Assembly (NCBI GenBank): GCA_900319035.1
Contig: ONMU01000001.1
Location: forward strand, 1-64,000
Direction of reading: 5' to 3'
DNA length: 64,000 nt
From: an uncultured Bacteroidales bacterium
Lineage (GTDB): Bacteria > Bacteroidota > Bacteroidia > Bacteroidales > Paludibacteraceae
The position numbers and the translations under genes were made by a program. Shown piece after piece: positions 1-7,276 of this stretch. Numbering within the stretch: position 1 is the stretch's first letter; each line of letters starts with the position of its first letter. Below the pieces are notes generated by a model. The model saw only the letters and a list, made by a program, of their open reading frames with translations. It searched no databases and was not told where the DNA came from.

Positions 1-93
1 GCGTTCTGCCGCCTCTTTGGCTGCTTGGCAGTACGGTTTGAGATGGGGTTGACCTTCGTGCTGGGAGAGGGTCAAGTTCTTTTTAGTTGCCAT
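1..93 (-). CDS. Hypothetical protein, N-terminal 31 residues only
   Basis: An ATG at 93 on the minus strand opens a frame with no stop to the window edge. The visible N-terminus is basic and polar (begins MATKKNLTLSQHEGQPHLKP) with no signal peptide or membrane segment. I do not recognise the family from 31 residues. A possible -7 box lies at 227-234, which would give a long leader through the repeat tract at 103-190. Confidence 0.4.
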   Translation of the reverse strand, partial: MATKKNLTLSQHEGQPHLKPYCQAAKEAAER

Positions 94-102
94 AATTTTT
101 CG

Positions 103-190
103 GGTGCTACGCACGTTAAAACGTTAAGATGGTGACTACGTCACGTTAAAACGTTAAAATGGTGCTTCGCACGTTAAATTGTTAATAAAT
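103..190. repeat. Three-unit degenerate tandem repeat
   Basis: Three units of 28-30 bp (103-130, 131-160, 161-190) each begin GGTG, carry a small dyad such as GTGCTACGCAC and continue with ACGTTAAAACGTTAA or a variant. Immediately beyond, 194-207 is a perfect 14-bp palindrome (GGCTGGCGCCAGCC) followed by TATTTTT. The tract is one of many simple-repeat tracts in the gaps of this window. Confidence 0.6.
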
Positions 191-504
191 TATGGCTGGC
201 GCCAGCCTATTTTTGGAAATCCGGTGCAAAGGTACTGCTTTTTGGCGGAAGGATTGTGGGCAATTTGCCCACTTTTATTTATGGTGCGTAAAATTTTGCG
301 AATATTGTCCGCAGATTCGTAAAATTCATACCCGACAATTTCGTAGGCATCCATAAACGAAAAGCCCTCTTCGACAACGAGGTGTTGGAAGAGAGCTTTG
401 ATGTCACGGTTACGACGCGCACGGCGTTCTGCCGTGCTTGTTACGACGCGCACGGCGTTCTGCCGTGCTTTCTAAGAGATAGAAGATTTCTTTTTTTTGG
501 TCAT
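190..504 (-). pseudogene. Small basic hypothetical protein, probably disrupted
   Basis: An open frame at 190-453 encodes about 87 residues, with a basic N-terminus and a helical core (FSFMDAYEIVGYEFYESADN); it has only a GTG start. An ATG at 504 lies in the same frame but is followed by a TAG after ten codons. One added base in the A-run near 495 would instead join that ATG to the frame of the core in an unduplicated version. A 31-bp tandem duplication (409-470) shifts the frame again. I infer a small helix-rich gene broken by slippage and duplication. Family not recognised. Confidence 0.35.
409..470. repeat. 31-bp tandem duplication
   Basis: Positions 409-439 and 440-470 are identical 31-bp units (starting GTTACGACGCGCACGGCGTT). 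The unit length is not a multiple of three, so the duplication changes the frame of the gene it sits in. Confidence 0.9.
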
Positions 505-562
505 TGTTGGTTGATTTTTAATGGTTGTTTGATGTTGATTAATTGGGTTTTATATAGAAAAA

Positions 563-592
563 GAGCAGCCTCGCATTCCAGCGAGACTGCTC
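563..592 (-). terminator. Rho-independent terminator
   Basis: A stem GAGCAG-x-CTCGC pairs with GCGAG-x-CTGCTC around a six-base loop. On the minus strand it is followed by TTTTTC. It lies downstream of the membrane protein gene that ends at 747. Confidence 0.7.
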
Positions 593-746
593 GATGAATG
601 AAATAGGATTAAGGGGAGCGGGTTATTTTATTTCTGTGCCGTGGATAGTGTAGGTCTTGTCATTTTTTATATGGATTGATCCTGAACGTATACTATTTTA
701 TTTTTACGATAAAAACGGATAATGATTTGTGTTAATTAGTACTGTT

Positions 747-1319
747 TTACTCCCATGGTTTAATTCGTTTGTAACGAGCTATTTCATCCCCAGCTCCGTC
801 TTTACACCAACCTATAGGAAACATATAACAATCTCCGCTATGCAATACAATTTGCATAAAATTTTGCTCTCTTCTCAATTCCTTGATATCGTACCAACTA
901 ACATCTATATGATATAGGCCAATATGACGTAACTGAATTTTACTTTCTCTACTTGGCATTTTTGCTGCATGATCAATGACCATACGCTCTTTTGAAATAG
1001 TTATTCTAGCACCTAAAAATGAGCCTGACCAGCATCCAAATATTATACCAATAATGGTAATAATAATAGAGCATGCAATATAAAGAAGGTTGAAACCTTC
1101 GGTTATCATCCACCCAAAGAGGTATACTACAAAAATAATATCACCAAGTGCTATCAAGAAAAGAAATAAAGCAACGCCCCAAGGTCTATACGATCTCGGC
1201 GCCTGAGATTTTTTGTCTTTCTTTTTGCTGTTTTTCTTGAGTTTTTTTCTTAATAAGGGCGTAATGGCGAGGACTATTGCCCCGCCGATTATGCCACCTA
1301 TTACTCCATATGCTGCCAT
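747..1319 (-). CDS. Membrane protein with cytoplasmic PH-like tail, function unknown
   Basis: 190 residues. An N-terminal hydrophobic helix (about 3-22) is followed by a lysine-rich loop (about 23-42), two strongly hydrophobic segments (about 48-70 and 78-105), and a soluble tail of about 80 residues. The tail runs in alternating polar and hydrophobic strands (RITISKERMVIDHAAKMPSR and after), which suggests a small beta-rich domain of the bacterial PH type; that assignment is an inference. No catalytic motif is visible. It stands alone between a terminator (563-592) and the decayed PIN gene. Confidence 0.6.
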   Translation of the reverse strand: MAAYGVIGGIIGGAIVLAITPLLRKKLKKNSKKKDKKSQAPRSYRPWGVALFLFLIALGDIIFVVYLFGWMITEGFNLLYIACSIIITIIGIIFGCWSGSFLGARITISKERMVIDHAAKMPSRESKIQLRHIGLYHIDVSWYDIKELRREQNFMQIVLHSGDCYMFPIGWCKDGAGDEIARYKRIKPWE

Positions 1320-1365
1320 AGTTTCAAATGATTTTTAAAGTTTCGTTAAAGTCCCAACTTGTCTG

Positions 1366-1499
1366 TCACATTAGATTGAATTTCTTGCGTTTTGTCCTCA
1401 ACTGCTCCACATCTTCATCTGCTATTCGGCTACGGATTTTAGGACGTGAAAACCAAGAAGGAATGATATCCACACATTGCTATCTATAATAACTTTCAT
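1366..1499 (-). pseudogene. Decayed PIN-domain toxin (VapC-like)
   Basis: The ATG at 1499 gives MKVIIDSNVWISFLLG, the classic first strand of PIN ribonuclease toxins with the first catalytic Asp, then runs into a stop after 25 codons. A second frame downstream, ending with TGA at 1366, gives FSRPKIRSRIADEDVEQLR, which resembles the later RPK-R-x-I helix region of the same PIN family. The part between is missing, so this is a toxin with an internal deletion and frameshift. Its ATG overlaps the stop of the antitoxin gene by one base (TAATG), as expected for a coupled antitoxin-toxin pair. Confidence 0.6.
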
Positions 1500-1645
1500 T
1501 ATTGATAGCGCACTGCGCGAACTTCATTCATAATGTCATCTTCCGTCAAATCAATATTCTGAGGACGAGTACCCATAAACTCCTCCAGCAATTCAGCACG
1601 TGGTATGTTCAAATAGACTCCTTGTGTCATTGTTGCTGTCATCAT
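1499..1645 (-). CDS. Small antitoxin-like protein paired with decayed PIN toxin
   Basis: 48 residues, starting at the double ATG at 1645. An upstream TTG in the same frame would extend it through the promoter and is unlikely. The sequence (MMTATMTQGVYLNIPRAELL) has the short beta-strand then helix layout seen in antitoxins encoded before PIN toxins in Bacteroidales. The promoter at 1674-1704 gives a leader of about 20 nt with an AAAGGG stretch before the ATG. The antitoxin is intact while its toxin is decayed, so it may be a relic or protect against related toxins. Family assignment is an inference from context. Confidence 0.55.
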   Translation of the reverse strand: MMTATMTQGVYLNIPRAELLEEFMGTRPQNIDLTEDDIMNEVRAVRYQ

Positions 1646-1673
1646 AAAAATTACCCTTTCTATAATTCGGCTG

Positions 1674-1704
1674 CAAAGGTACGACTTTTTCTGCACATAC
1701 GCAA
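1674..1704 (-). promoter_or_regulatory. Promoter of the antitoxin gene
   Basis: The -7 box TACCTTTG is at 1674-1681 (minus). The TTG of a TTTGCGTATGTGCAG palindrome-like -33 element begins at 1704, exactly 23 nt upstream, as in the other promoters of this window. Confidence 0.75.
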
Positions 1705-1731
1705 ATAAATCTGTTATTGTTTGATAAATAC

Positions 1732-1830
1732 TTATAGTAGTTTACTCAATTCTTCTGCTGATTTTTTCAAATCGGCAACTGATGGTTGCCAATTTAAGTA
1801 CGGACTCCATGCTTCATAGAAAATCCGCTG
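1732..1830 (-). pseudogene. Orphan C-terminal gene fragment
   Basis: Directly downstream of a good promoter (1831-1861), the minus strand reads FYEAWSPYLNWQPSVADLKK and then a helical tail to a TAA at 1732, about 30 residues in all. It has no in-frame ATG between promoter and fragment; the longer open frame extends back through the promoter and a terminator and is not credible. I read it as the 3' remnant of a lost gene. Family not recognised. Confidence 0.3.
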
Positions 1831-1861
1831 CAAAGGTACTGCTTTTTTTGCACATGTGCAA
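1831..1861 (-). promoter_or_regulatory. Promoter with perfect palindromic -33 element
   Basis: The -7 box TACCTTTG is at 1831-1838. The perfect palindrome TTGCACATGTGCAA at 1848-1861 supplies the -33 TTG, 23 nt from the -7 box. It now drives only a gene fragment. Confidence 0.7.
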
Positions 1862-1871
1862 GAAAAAATAG

Positions 1872-1898
1872 AAAAATCGCTCACCTTGAGCGATTTTT
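1872..1898. terminator. Bidirectional terminator
   Basis: AAAAATCGCTCA and TGAGCGATTTTT form a perfect 12-bp stem with a three-base loop and T-runs on both strands. It ends minus-strand transcription from the GNAT operon. Confidence 0.75.
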
Positions 1899-1973
1899 GG
1901 ACGTTAGGAGGTTGAAGTAATAAACGCGATTTCAATATATTATCCCATTTAACGTAACGGGAACAACGCACCT

Positions 1974-2021
1974 CTTTTTTACGCTGTCGGTGAGGTCAGA
2001 CATGAGATTCATTTTACGTCA
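1974..2021 (-). repeat. 48-bp 3' element shared by two TA-like operons, copy 1
   Basis: Read on the minus strand, this matches the plus strand at 26737-26784 with 4 mismatches in 48, including an identical GTCTGACCTCACCGACAGCG. It lies about 20 nt after the stop of the GNAT gene; copy 2 lies at the same place after the DUF3990 operon. Confidence 0.85.
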
Positions 2022-2042
2022 GTGAGTGACGATAGTGATAAT

Positions 2043-2558
2043 TTATAAAACTGCTTTTAAATCAAAATATAAAGGTATCGTTGGTTGACTTTCATCAGGC
2101 TCTTTAAGCAACGGCATAAAGCCATTCTTCTCATAAAAACCAAGTGCCCCACGATAAGCATCCACTGTAAGAAAACGACAAGCCGAATACTCTGCATTCT
2201 CAAACAACTTCAGTTTAATACCATCGATGATTCTTGTTCCTAAATGACGTCCGGCAAATTTTCCGGTTATAGCTAACCGACCTATTTTAACCGCAGGATA
2301 ACTGTCATAATGTTTCTCGTGCGGGATGTTTTTTCGCAACTTTCTCCAAAGGCTCTTATCTAAATCGGTTTGTGAAATCTTATCATTCAAAAGGCAATAA
2401 TATGCAACTATCTCATTCTCTTCAACAAACACATAGGTATGCGCCAACATCTGCTCGTCATAAAAACGAGCATCATTAAGCAGGAAATCGTTCAAGTCCT
2501 CGTCGCCGCAATCGAAAGACTGTAGAGTATCTATTTCTGATAATTTGTATTGCTTCAT
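2043..2558 (-). CDS. GNAT-family N-acetyltransferase, possible toxin
   Basis: 171 residues from the ATG at 2558, four nt after the stop of the upstream small ORF. An in-frame ATG at 2573 would overlap that ORF. It begins YKLSEIDTLQSFDCGDEDLN, matching the F-x-C-x(4)-L-N-x-F-L opening of GNAT toxins such as TacT/AtaT, which acetylate aminoacyl-tRNAs. Acetyl-CoA-binding elements follow (KIGRLAITGKFAGRHLGTRI, with the R/Q-x-x-G-x-G/A-like loop GRHLGTR) and the C-terminal ALGFYEKNGF strand. The co-transcribed 52-aa gene occupies the antitoxin position. GNAT fold is certain; toxin role is inferred. Confidence 0.75.
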   Translation of the reverse strand: MKQYKLSEIDTLQSFDCGDEDLNDFLLNDARFYDEQMLAHTYVFVEENEIVAYYCLLNDKISQTDLDKSLWRKLRKNIPHEKHYDSYPAVKIGRLAITGKFAGRHLGTRIIDGIKLKLFENAEYSACRFLTVDAYRGALGFYEKNGFMPLLKEPDESQPTIPLYFDLKAVL

Positions 2559-2562
2559 ATTA

Positions 2563-2721
2563 TTAGAAAGCAAATGTGGAGATACTCTTCATCCATTCGT
2601 ACGACTTACGCATACGTTCTTTTTCTTCGGCAGAAATTTTCTGAACGTTGTGCATGCGTTGCATAAAACGAGTAGCGTCCTCACCATACAAAATCGGTGT
2701 TTCTGCAATTGGGCGTGCCAT
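2563..2721 (-). CDS. Small conserved protein before the GNAT gene, candidate antitoxin
   Basis: 52 residues, starting MARPIAETPILYGEDATRFM and continuing with a charged helix (NVQKISAEEKERMRKSYEWM). It sits between a strong promoter (2764-2794) and the GNAT gene, with only 4 nt between its TAA and the GNAT ATG. The 'RPI-ETP-L-GEDA-RF' opening is one I associate with short Bacteroidales ORFs preceding GNAT genes; I cannot confirm that without a search. It lacks an obvious ribbon-helix-helix motif. The candidate antitoxin role is based on gene order. Confidence 0.65.
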   Translation of the reverse strand: MARPIAETPILYGEDATRFMQRMHNVQKISAEEKERMRKSYEWMKSISTFAF

Positions 2722-2763
2722 AGTTTTGTCCTCCTATATTTACTACCTTTTTATTTTCGGCTG

Positions 2764-2794
2764 CAAAGGTACGACTTTTTTTGCACATACGCAA
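2764..2794 (-). promoter_or_regulatory. Promoter of the small ORF-GNAT operon
   Basis: The -7 box TACCTTTG is at 2764-2771; the -33 element TTGCGTATGTGCAA (minus, 2794-2781) starts 23 nt upstream. It lies inside the left 161-bp repeat. Confidence 0.8.
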
Positions 2795-2879
2795 GAAAAA
2801 AGAGAAAAAATAAAAATTTTTTGTCCATGCAAGGGCTGTCGTTAGTCGATGCGGGACAGAGCATAGTCAAAGAGCCCAA

Positions 2880-2911
2880 AAAATAAAACGCCCCGAAGGA
2901 CGTTTTATTTT
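2880..2911 (-). terminator. Terminator after the HEPN gene
   Basis: AAAATAAAACG pairs with CGTTTTATTTT around a GC-rich core (CCC-CGAA-GGA). It follows the HEPN stop at 2924. An identical hairpin ends frdB at 3790-3821, as both lie in the direct repeats. Confidence 0.85.
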
Positions 2912-2923
2912 GAGGACGGTTAG

Positions 2924-3340
2924 TTATTCTGTTTCGTTGATCTTCTTCGTGGCGATGTCAATCACCTTGTCAATCAGTTCAGAAGCAGGTGCAATCAGCG
3001 GCAATACATCTTCGCTGGTCAGACCATAAGTATCATCGTAATCCCCTGTAAGACGCATAGAAAAGAGGTGATGGTATAATTTACCGTCTTTAATATCCAC
3101 TAATCCCGGTTTAACGAAATGCTGACCAAAAAGATGAATCACTCCATCGTGGGAATGAGCCGTATATCCATAAGCAATCAGCATAGCCGATACCGCATTG
3201 TACGCTGCATAATACAAACGATTGGCAATGGTTTCCCAATATTGCAGTTCAACCACGCCTTGTGCCTGTTCAAATGCCCTGCGTGCTTTTTCAATACGAA
3301 ACTCCACAACAGCCTTGCGCTCATCAAAAGACAGACTCAT
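2924..3340 (-). CDS. HEPN-domain protein (toxin of HEPN/MNT pair)
   Basis: 138 residues, all-helical HEPN domain of the C-terminal nucleotidyltransferase-binding type. The signature NRLYYAAYNAVSAMLIAYGY (about 40-60) and the following H-S-H-D-G-V-x-x-L-F-x-x-H-F-V-K stretch fit this family. HEPN proteins act as ribonuclease toxins and are silenced by their MNT partner. It overlaps the MNT gene by 4 nt (ATGA), so the two are translationally coupled. The gene ends at a terminator within the left direct repeat. Confidence 0.85.
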   Translation of the reverse strand: MSLSFDERKAVVEFRIEKARRAFEQAQGVVELQYWETIANRLYYAAYNAVSAMLIAYGYTAHSHDGVIHLFGQHFVKPGLVDIKDGKLYHHLFSMRLTGDYDDTYGLTSEDVLPLIAPASELIDKVIDIATKKINETE

Positions 3341-3645
3341 AATACTATTCCTTCCTTCATTACGTTCTTATAAAAAGGCGAGAAACTCTTTCTCTCCCAG
3401 TCGCTTCGGGTATAAAGAATCGGATGAATCATTTCGCCGATTTCCCATCCTAATTCGGCAAACGGATAAGATATAGTATCGTAGTCGTTTGCTGAAATCT
3501 TGTCCTTGTCAAGCAAAATCAGCAAGTCCCAATCCGACTCGGGACGGTAATCTCCGCGTGCACGGGAACCGAACAACACGAGGCGGCTGTTTTTCGGAAC
3601 AACCCGTCTTCCTAATGTTTGTATTTTTGATACAATTTGGTTCAT
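3337..3645 (-). CDS. MNT-type minimal nucleotidyltransferase (antitoxin)
   Basis: 102 residues from the ATG at 3645; the longer frame needs a TTG within the promoter's start region. The motif LFGSRARGDYRPESDWDLLI holds the polymerase-beta G-S-x(n)-D-x-D active site (about residues 25-45). In characterised HEPN/MNT pairs this enzyme transfers AMP to the HEPN toxin to inactivate it. It is the first gene of a two-gene operon from the promoter at 3674-3704. Confidence 0.88.
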   Translation of the reverse strand: MNQIVSKIQTLGRRVVPKNSRLVLFGSRARGDYRPESDWDLLILLDKDKISANDYDTISYPFAELGWEIGEMIHPILYTRSDWERKSFSPFYKNVMKEGIVL

Positions 3646-3673
3646 AACTGATACCCTTTGCAACTTTCGGCTG

Positions 3674-3704
3674 CAAAGTTACAGTTTTTTTTTCATATAT
3701 GCAA
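3674..3704 (-). promoter_or_regulatory. Promoter of the MNT-HEPN operon
   Basis: The -7 box TAACTTTG is at 3674-3681; the -33 element TTGCATATATGAAA begins at 3704, spacing 23 nt. Confidence 0.8.
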
Positions 3705-3789
3705 GAAAAAAGAGAAAAAATTAATTTTTTTTGTCCATGCAAGGGCTGTCGTTAGTCAATGCGGGACAGAGCCTAGTCCAAGAGCAAAA

Positions 3790-3821
3790 AAAATAAAACG
3801 CCCCGAAGGACGTTTTATTTT
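3790..3821 (-). terminator. Terminator after frdB
   Basis: The same hairpin as at 2880-2911, 22 nt past the frdB stop. Confidence 0.85.
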
Positions 3822-3843
3822 GAGGGATGTGAGCCTAAAGCGA

Positions 3844-4599
3844 TTAGTCTTGGAACTTCGCGCAGAGGAACTCGCGGTTGAGTCGTGCGATGTTGGCAAG
3901 GCTAACGGATTTCGGGCACTCAGCAGCGCAAGCACCGGTGTTGGTACAGTTACCGAAGCCGAGTTCATCCATCTTAGCGACCATCGCTTTCGCGCGAGCA
4001 GCAGCCTCGATCTTACCTTGCGGCAGGAGAGCGAGTTGCGAAACCTTCGCAGAGACGAAGAGCATAGCCGAACCGTTCTTACAAGCGGCAGCGCAAGCAC
4101 CACAACCGATACAGGAAGCAGCATCCATGGCTTCGTCAGCTACCGGCTTCGGAATAGGAATAGCGTTCGCATCGGGTACACCACCGGTGTTGACAGACAC
4201 GAAACCGCCTGCCTGCATGATCTTGTCGTATGCCTGACGATCTACCATCAAGTCCTTGATAACAGGGAACGCACGGCTACGCCACGGTTCTACGGTGATG
4301 GTCTCGCCATCTTTGAACTTACGCATATGCAGCTGGCAAGTAGTGATCGCGCTATCTGGTCCATGCGGGTGACCGTTGACGTACATCGAGCACATACCGC
4401 AGATACCCTCACGGCAGTCGTGATCGTAAGTAACAGGGTCTTTGTGCTCCGCAACGAGTTGCTCGTTGAGAATGTCGATCATCTCCAAGAACGATGCACC
4501 TTGGAAGACGTGCTTGAGGTCATACGTCTCAAAATGACCTTGTGCTTTTGGGCCGGCCTGACGCCATACCCTAACTTTTATATCAATGTATTGATCCAT
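3844..4599 (-). CDS. frdB: Fumarate reductase/succinate dehydrogenase iron-sulfur subunit
   Basis: 251 residues. It passes electrons between the flavoprotein and the membrane quinone site. The N-terminal [2Fe-2S] domain has [15 protein letters not shown] (about 63-77) and a later C. The C-terminal part has [14 protein letters not shown] for a 4Fe-4S cluster and [14 protein letters not shown] for the remaining cluster ligands. Length and motifs fit the Bacteroides-type enzyme, which works mainly as fumarate reductase in anaerobic energy metabolism. It is separated from frdA by 631 nt holding a four-helix-bundle gene within inverted repeats, whereas frdA and frdB are normally adjacent. Confidence 0.95.
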   Translation of the reverse strand: MDQYIDIKVRVWRQAGPKAQGHFETYDLKHVFQGASFLEMIDILNEQLVAEHKDPVTYDHDCREGICGMCSMYVNGHPHGPDSAITTCQLHMRKFKDGETITVEPWRSRAFPVIKDLMVDRQAYDKIMQAGGFVSVNTGGVPDANAIPIPKPVADEAMDAASCIGCGACAAACKNGSAMLFVSAKVSQLALLPQGKIEAAARAKAMVAKMDELGFGNCTNTGACAAECPKSVSLANIARLNREFLCAKFQD

Positions 4600-4615
4600 A
4601 CTTTTATTGTTTATG

Positions 4616-5186
4616 GGTTAATAAGTTAATAAGTTTATAAGTTTATGAGTGGTTTATTCAGTTTATGGGTTTAAATGGTTTAATTGGCTCGCCTTCTTTA
4701 TCCTTCGGCATATAGCTATACTGCAGGCTTGTTAACAATCTCGCTACTTGCACAACTAATAATTCTATGTTTTGCAAATCTGTTTGATTGATATACTCTA
4801 AACTATACGCTATTTCTATTTGGCTCATCACTTCCATGAGTGAACCATAGGATACTTCCAGGAAGTGCACTTTATCCTTATATGAATAACGCGTTACTCC
4901 TTCAGCGATATTTGATGTAATGGATACTGCGGCACGACGAAGTTGGCTACATAAAGCATATTGTTCCTCTTTAGGGAATTTCTTCAGTAAAACATAAACT
5001 GCTTTAACCAGTTCTTGCGCTTTACTGTATGCATCCAATTTCCGATAACCTAAGTAATCCATTTTGATAATTTTTTGTTTGTGGGTTTATGAGTTTATCG
5101 GTTTATGGGTTAAGAAAGTTCAACTTATCAACTTTTTCAACCAATTAAACCACATATCAACTTATAAACTCATCAACTTATTAACC
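4616..5186. mobile_element. IVS-like element 1: inverted repeats around a four-helix-bundle gene
   Basis: The left arm 4616-4655 and the reverse complement of the right arm 5147-5186 match at 35 of 40 positions (both begin GGTTAATAAGTT and end GTGGTTT). Between them lies a single gene of the 23S rRNA intervening-sequence protein family. Surrounding AT-rich tracts (variants of GTTTATGGGTTAATAAG at 4610-4680 and 5080-5220) extend the pairing. In the frd transcript the arms would form a long stem with the gene in the loop, like 23S rRNA intervening sequences. No target-site duplication was identified. 'Element' is an inference. Confidence 0.55.
4658..5062 (-). CDS. Four-helix-bundle protein (23S rRNA intervening-sequence protein family)
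   Basis: 134 residues. It opens with YRKLDAYSKAQELVKAVYVL and contains QLRRAAVSITSNIAEGVTRY (about 40-60), the hallmark R-R-A-x-S-I-x-x-N-I-A-E-G of this family. Further helices follow (YGSLMEVMSQIEIAYSLEYI). The family occurs as ORFs in 23S rRNA intervening sequences and as free genes; its DGR-associated relative Avd binds nucleic acid. Here it interrupts the frdA-frdB gap inside a 40-bp inverted repeat. Its last residues (IKPFKPIN) are encoded by the flanking repeat tract itself. Molecular role unknown. Confidence 0.88.
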   Translation of the reverse strand: MDYLGYRKLDAYSKAQELVKAVYVLLKKFPKEEQYALCSQLRRAAVSITSNIAEGVTRYSYKDKVHFLEVSYGSLMEVMSQIEIAYSLEYINQTDLQNIELLVVQVARLLTSLQYSYMPKDKEGEPIKPFKPIN

Positions 5187-5230
5187 AATTTAAACCACGA
5201 ATAAACTAATAAACAGATAAACCTATCAAC

Positions 5231-7243
5231 TTAGTTCTTGTAATTACGTGTCTTTCTCTCCGTAAACTCATAATCAAGCGGCTCCTTGATGAGTTGGGGC
5301 TCTTTGTCCTCACCCATATATTTCCAGCAGCCGACATAGGAGAACTTGTCATCCTGACGGAGAGCTTCGCCTTCCGGTGTCTGGTACTCCTCGCGGAAGT
5401 GACCACCGCAGGACTCCTCACGATGAAGAGCATCCACAGCCATGAGACGACCGATCTCGATGAAGTCAGCCAGACGGAGCGCTTTCTCCAACTCGTTGTT
5501 GAGCGAATTAGCCTCACCCGGGATATAGACGTTGGTCCAGAACTCTTTCTTGATAGCATCGATCTTCTTGATACCTTCCTTCAAGCCCTCAGCGGTACGA
5601 CCCATACCCACGAAGTCCCACATGATGAGACCAAGCTCTTTGTGGATCGAATCAACAGAGCGGTTACCTTGGATAGCCATCAGGCGGTCGATCTTATCTT
5701 GAACAGCTTTCTCCGCCTCAGCGAACTCAGGACGGTCGGTGGACATACGCGGTACACCGATCTGGTCAGAGAGGTAGTTCTGGATCGTGTACGGCAGTAC
5801 GAAGTAACCATCTGCCAAGCCTTGCATTAATGCAGAGGCTCCAAGACGGTTAGCACCGTGGTCAGAGAAGTTCGCCTCACCGATACAGAACAGACCCTTT
5901 ACAGAAGTCTGGAGCTCGTAGTCCACCCAGATACCACCCATGGTATAGTGGATAGCCGGGAAGATCATCATCGGGTTCTCGTACGGGTTCTCGTCCACGA
6001 TCTTCTCGTACATCTGGAAGAGGTTACCATATTTCTGCGCTACTACATCCTTGCCAAGACGCTGGATAGCATCGCTAAAATCAAGGAAGACAGCGAGACC
6101 GGTGTTGTTGACACCATAGCCTTTGTCGCAACGCTCTTTGGCAGCACGGGAAGCCACGTCACGGGGAACGAGGTTACCAAATGCCGGATAGCGACGCTCC
6201 AAGTAGTAATCACGATCCTCTTCGGGGATATCGCGTCCCTTGATCTCACCTGCTTGGAGACGTTTAGCGTCCTCGAGTTTCTTCGGAACCCAGATACGTC
6301 CGTCGTTACGGAGCGACTCGGACATCAGGGTCAGTTTGGATTGGAAATCACCATGCTTCGGGATACAGGTCGGGTGGATCTGTGCGTAGCACGGGTTAGC
6401 GAAATATGCTCCGTGGCGGTACATCTGCATAGCAGCCGAGCCGTTGGAAGCCATCGCGTTGGTAGAGAGGAAGAAGGTGTTTCCGTAACCGCCGGAACCC
6501 ACAACGACTGCGTGAGCGAAGAAACGCTCAATGCGGCCGGTAACGAGGTTACGAGCGATAATACCACGCGCACGTTTCTCGCCGTTCTCATCAGCGATGA
6601 GGACGATGTCGAGCATCTCGTAACGGGTGTACATCTTCACTTTGCCCTTACCGATCTGGCGGCTGAGCGCGCTATAAGCGCCGAGGAGCAGCTGCTGACC
6701 GGTCTGACCTTTTGCGTAGAAGGTACGGGATACCTGTGCGCCACCGAACGAACGGTTGTCCAGCAGACCTCCGTATTCGCGTGCGAAAGGAACACCCTGT
6801 GCTACACACTGGTCGATGATCGAGTTGGACACCTCTGCCAGACGATAGACGTTTGCCTCACGAGCACGGTAGTCACCACCTTTGATGGTATCGTAATAGA
6901 GACGATAAACGGAGTCACCGTCGTTCTGGTAGTTCTTAGCTGCGTTGATACCTCCCTGTGCAGCAATCGAGTGCGCACGACGCGGAGAATCTTGGATACA
7001 GAAGTTAAGGACGTTAAAGCCCATCTCTGCGAGGGAAGCCGCAGCCGAAGCTCCTGCAAGACCGGTACCGATCACAATGACGTCGAGACGACGTTTGTTA
7101 GCAGGGTTAACGAGTTTCTGGTGGTTCTTATAGTTCGTCCACTTGAGCTCCAGAGGACCAGCAGGGATCTTCGCCATTTCCGGCGTGATAATAGGGGTAG
7201 CCACATTCTTTGCAGCTTCCAATATTTCTTCTTTCTTAGCCAT
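5231..7243 (-). CDS. frdA: Fumarate reductase/succinate dehydrogenase flavoprotein subunit
   Basis: 670 residues, ATG at 7243. The catalytic subunit interconverts fumarate and succinate using covalent FAD. The Rossmann FAD-binding motif [20 protein letters not shown] lies near residues 54-73, followed by the flavin-attachment region [17 protein letters not shown]. Substrate-binding and catalytic segments include [20 protein letters not shown] and [12 protein letters not shown]. It is the middle gene of frdC-frdA-frdB; 33 nt separate it from frdC. Length fits the Bacteroides type. Confidence 0.95.
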   Translation of the reverse strand: MAKKEEILEAAKNVATPIITPEMAKIPAGPLELKWTNYKNHQKLVNPANKRRLDVIVIGTGLAGASAAASLAEMGFNVLNFCIQDSPRRAHSIAAQGGINAAKNYQNDGDSVYRLYYDTIKGGDYRAREANVYRLAEVSNSIIDQCVAQGVPFAREYGGLLDNRSFGGAQVSRTFYAKGQTGQQLLLGAYSALSRQIGKGKVKMYTRYEMLDIVLIADENGEKRARGIIARNLVTGRIERFFAHAVVVGSGGYGNTFFLSTNAMASNGSAAMQMYRHGAYFANPCYAQIHPTCIPKHGDFQSKLTLMSESLRNDGRIWVPKKLEDAKRLQAGEIKGRDIPEEDRDYYLERRYPAFGNLVPRDVASRAAKERCDKGYGVNNTGLAVFLDFSDAIQRLGKDVVAQKYGNLFQMYEKIVDENPYENPMMIFPAIHYTMGGIWVDYELQTSVKGLFCIGEANFSDHGANRLGASALMQGLADGYFVLPYTIQNYLSDQIGVPRMSTDRPEFAEAEKAVQDKIDRLMAIQGNRSVDSIHKELGLIMWDFVGMGRTAEGLKEGIKKIDAIKKEFWTNVYIPGEANSLNNELEKALRLADFIEIGRLMAVDALHREESCGGHFREEYQTPEGEALRQDDKFSYVGCWKYMGEDKEPQLIKEPLDYEFTERKTRNYKN

Positions 7244-7276
7244 AAGATCAATTCATTTAGTCATTTACCATTTACA

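Larger units (their letters stand above)
2755..2915. repeat. 161-bp direct repeat, left copy, flanking HEPN/MNT cassette
   Basis: Aligns without a gap to 3665-3825, about 90% identical (15 differences by eye). It contains a promoter, an unassigned stretch (CATGCAAGGGCTGTCGTTAG) and a terminator. The cassette 2916-3664 lies between the copies, so one unit of 910 bp has been duplicated or inserted. Confidence 0.9.
3665..3825. repeat. 161-bp direct repeat, right copy
   Basis: Partner of 2755-2915. It contains the MNT/HEPN promoter and the terminator used by frdB. Most differences from the left copy cluster in the promoter's -7/-33 region and the A/T runs. Confidence 0.9.

Noticed and set aside
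1499..1696. 65-residue version of the PIN-linked antitoxin
   Set aside because: Its extra N-terminus is encoded by the promoter -7 box region.
3658..4629. 323-residue frame opposite frdB
   Set aside because: Antisense shadow covering a promoter, a terminator and frdB.
4658..5062. Four-helix-bundle gene as Avd of a diversity-generating retroelement
   Set aside because: No reverse transcriptase, template repeat or variable repeat lies nearby.
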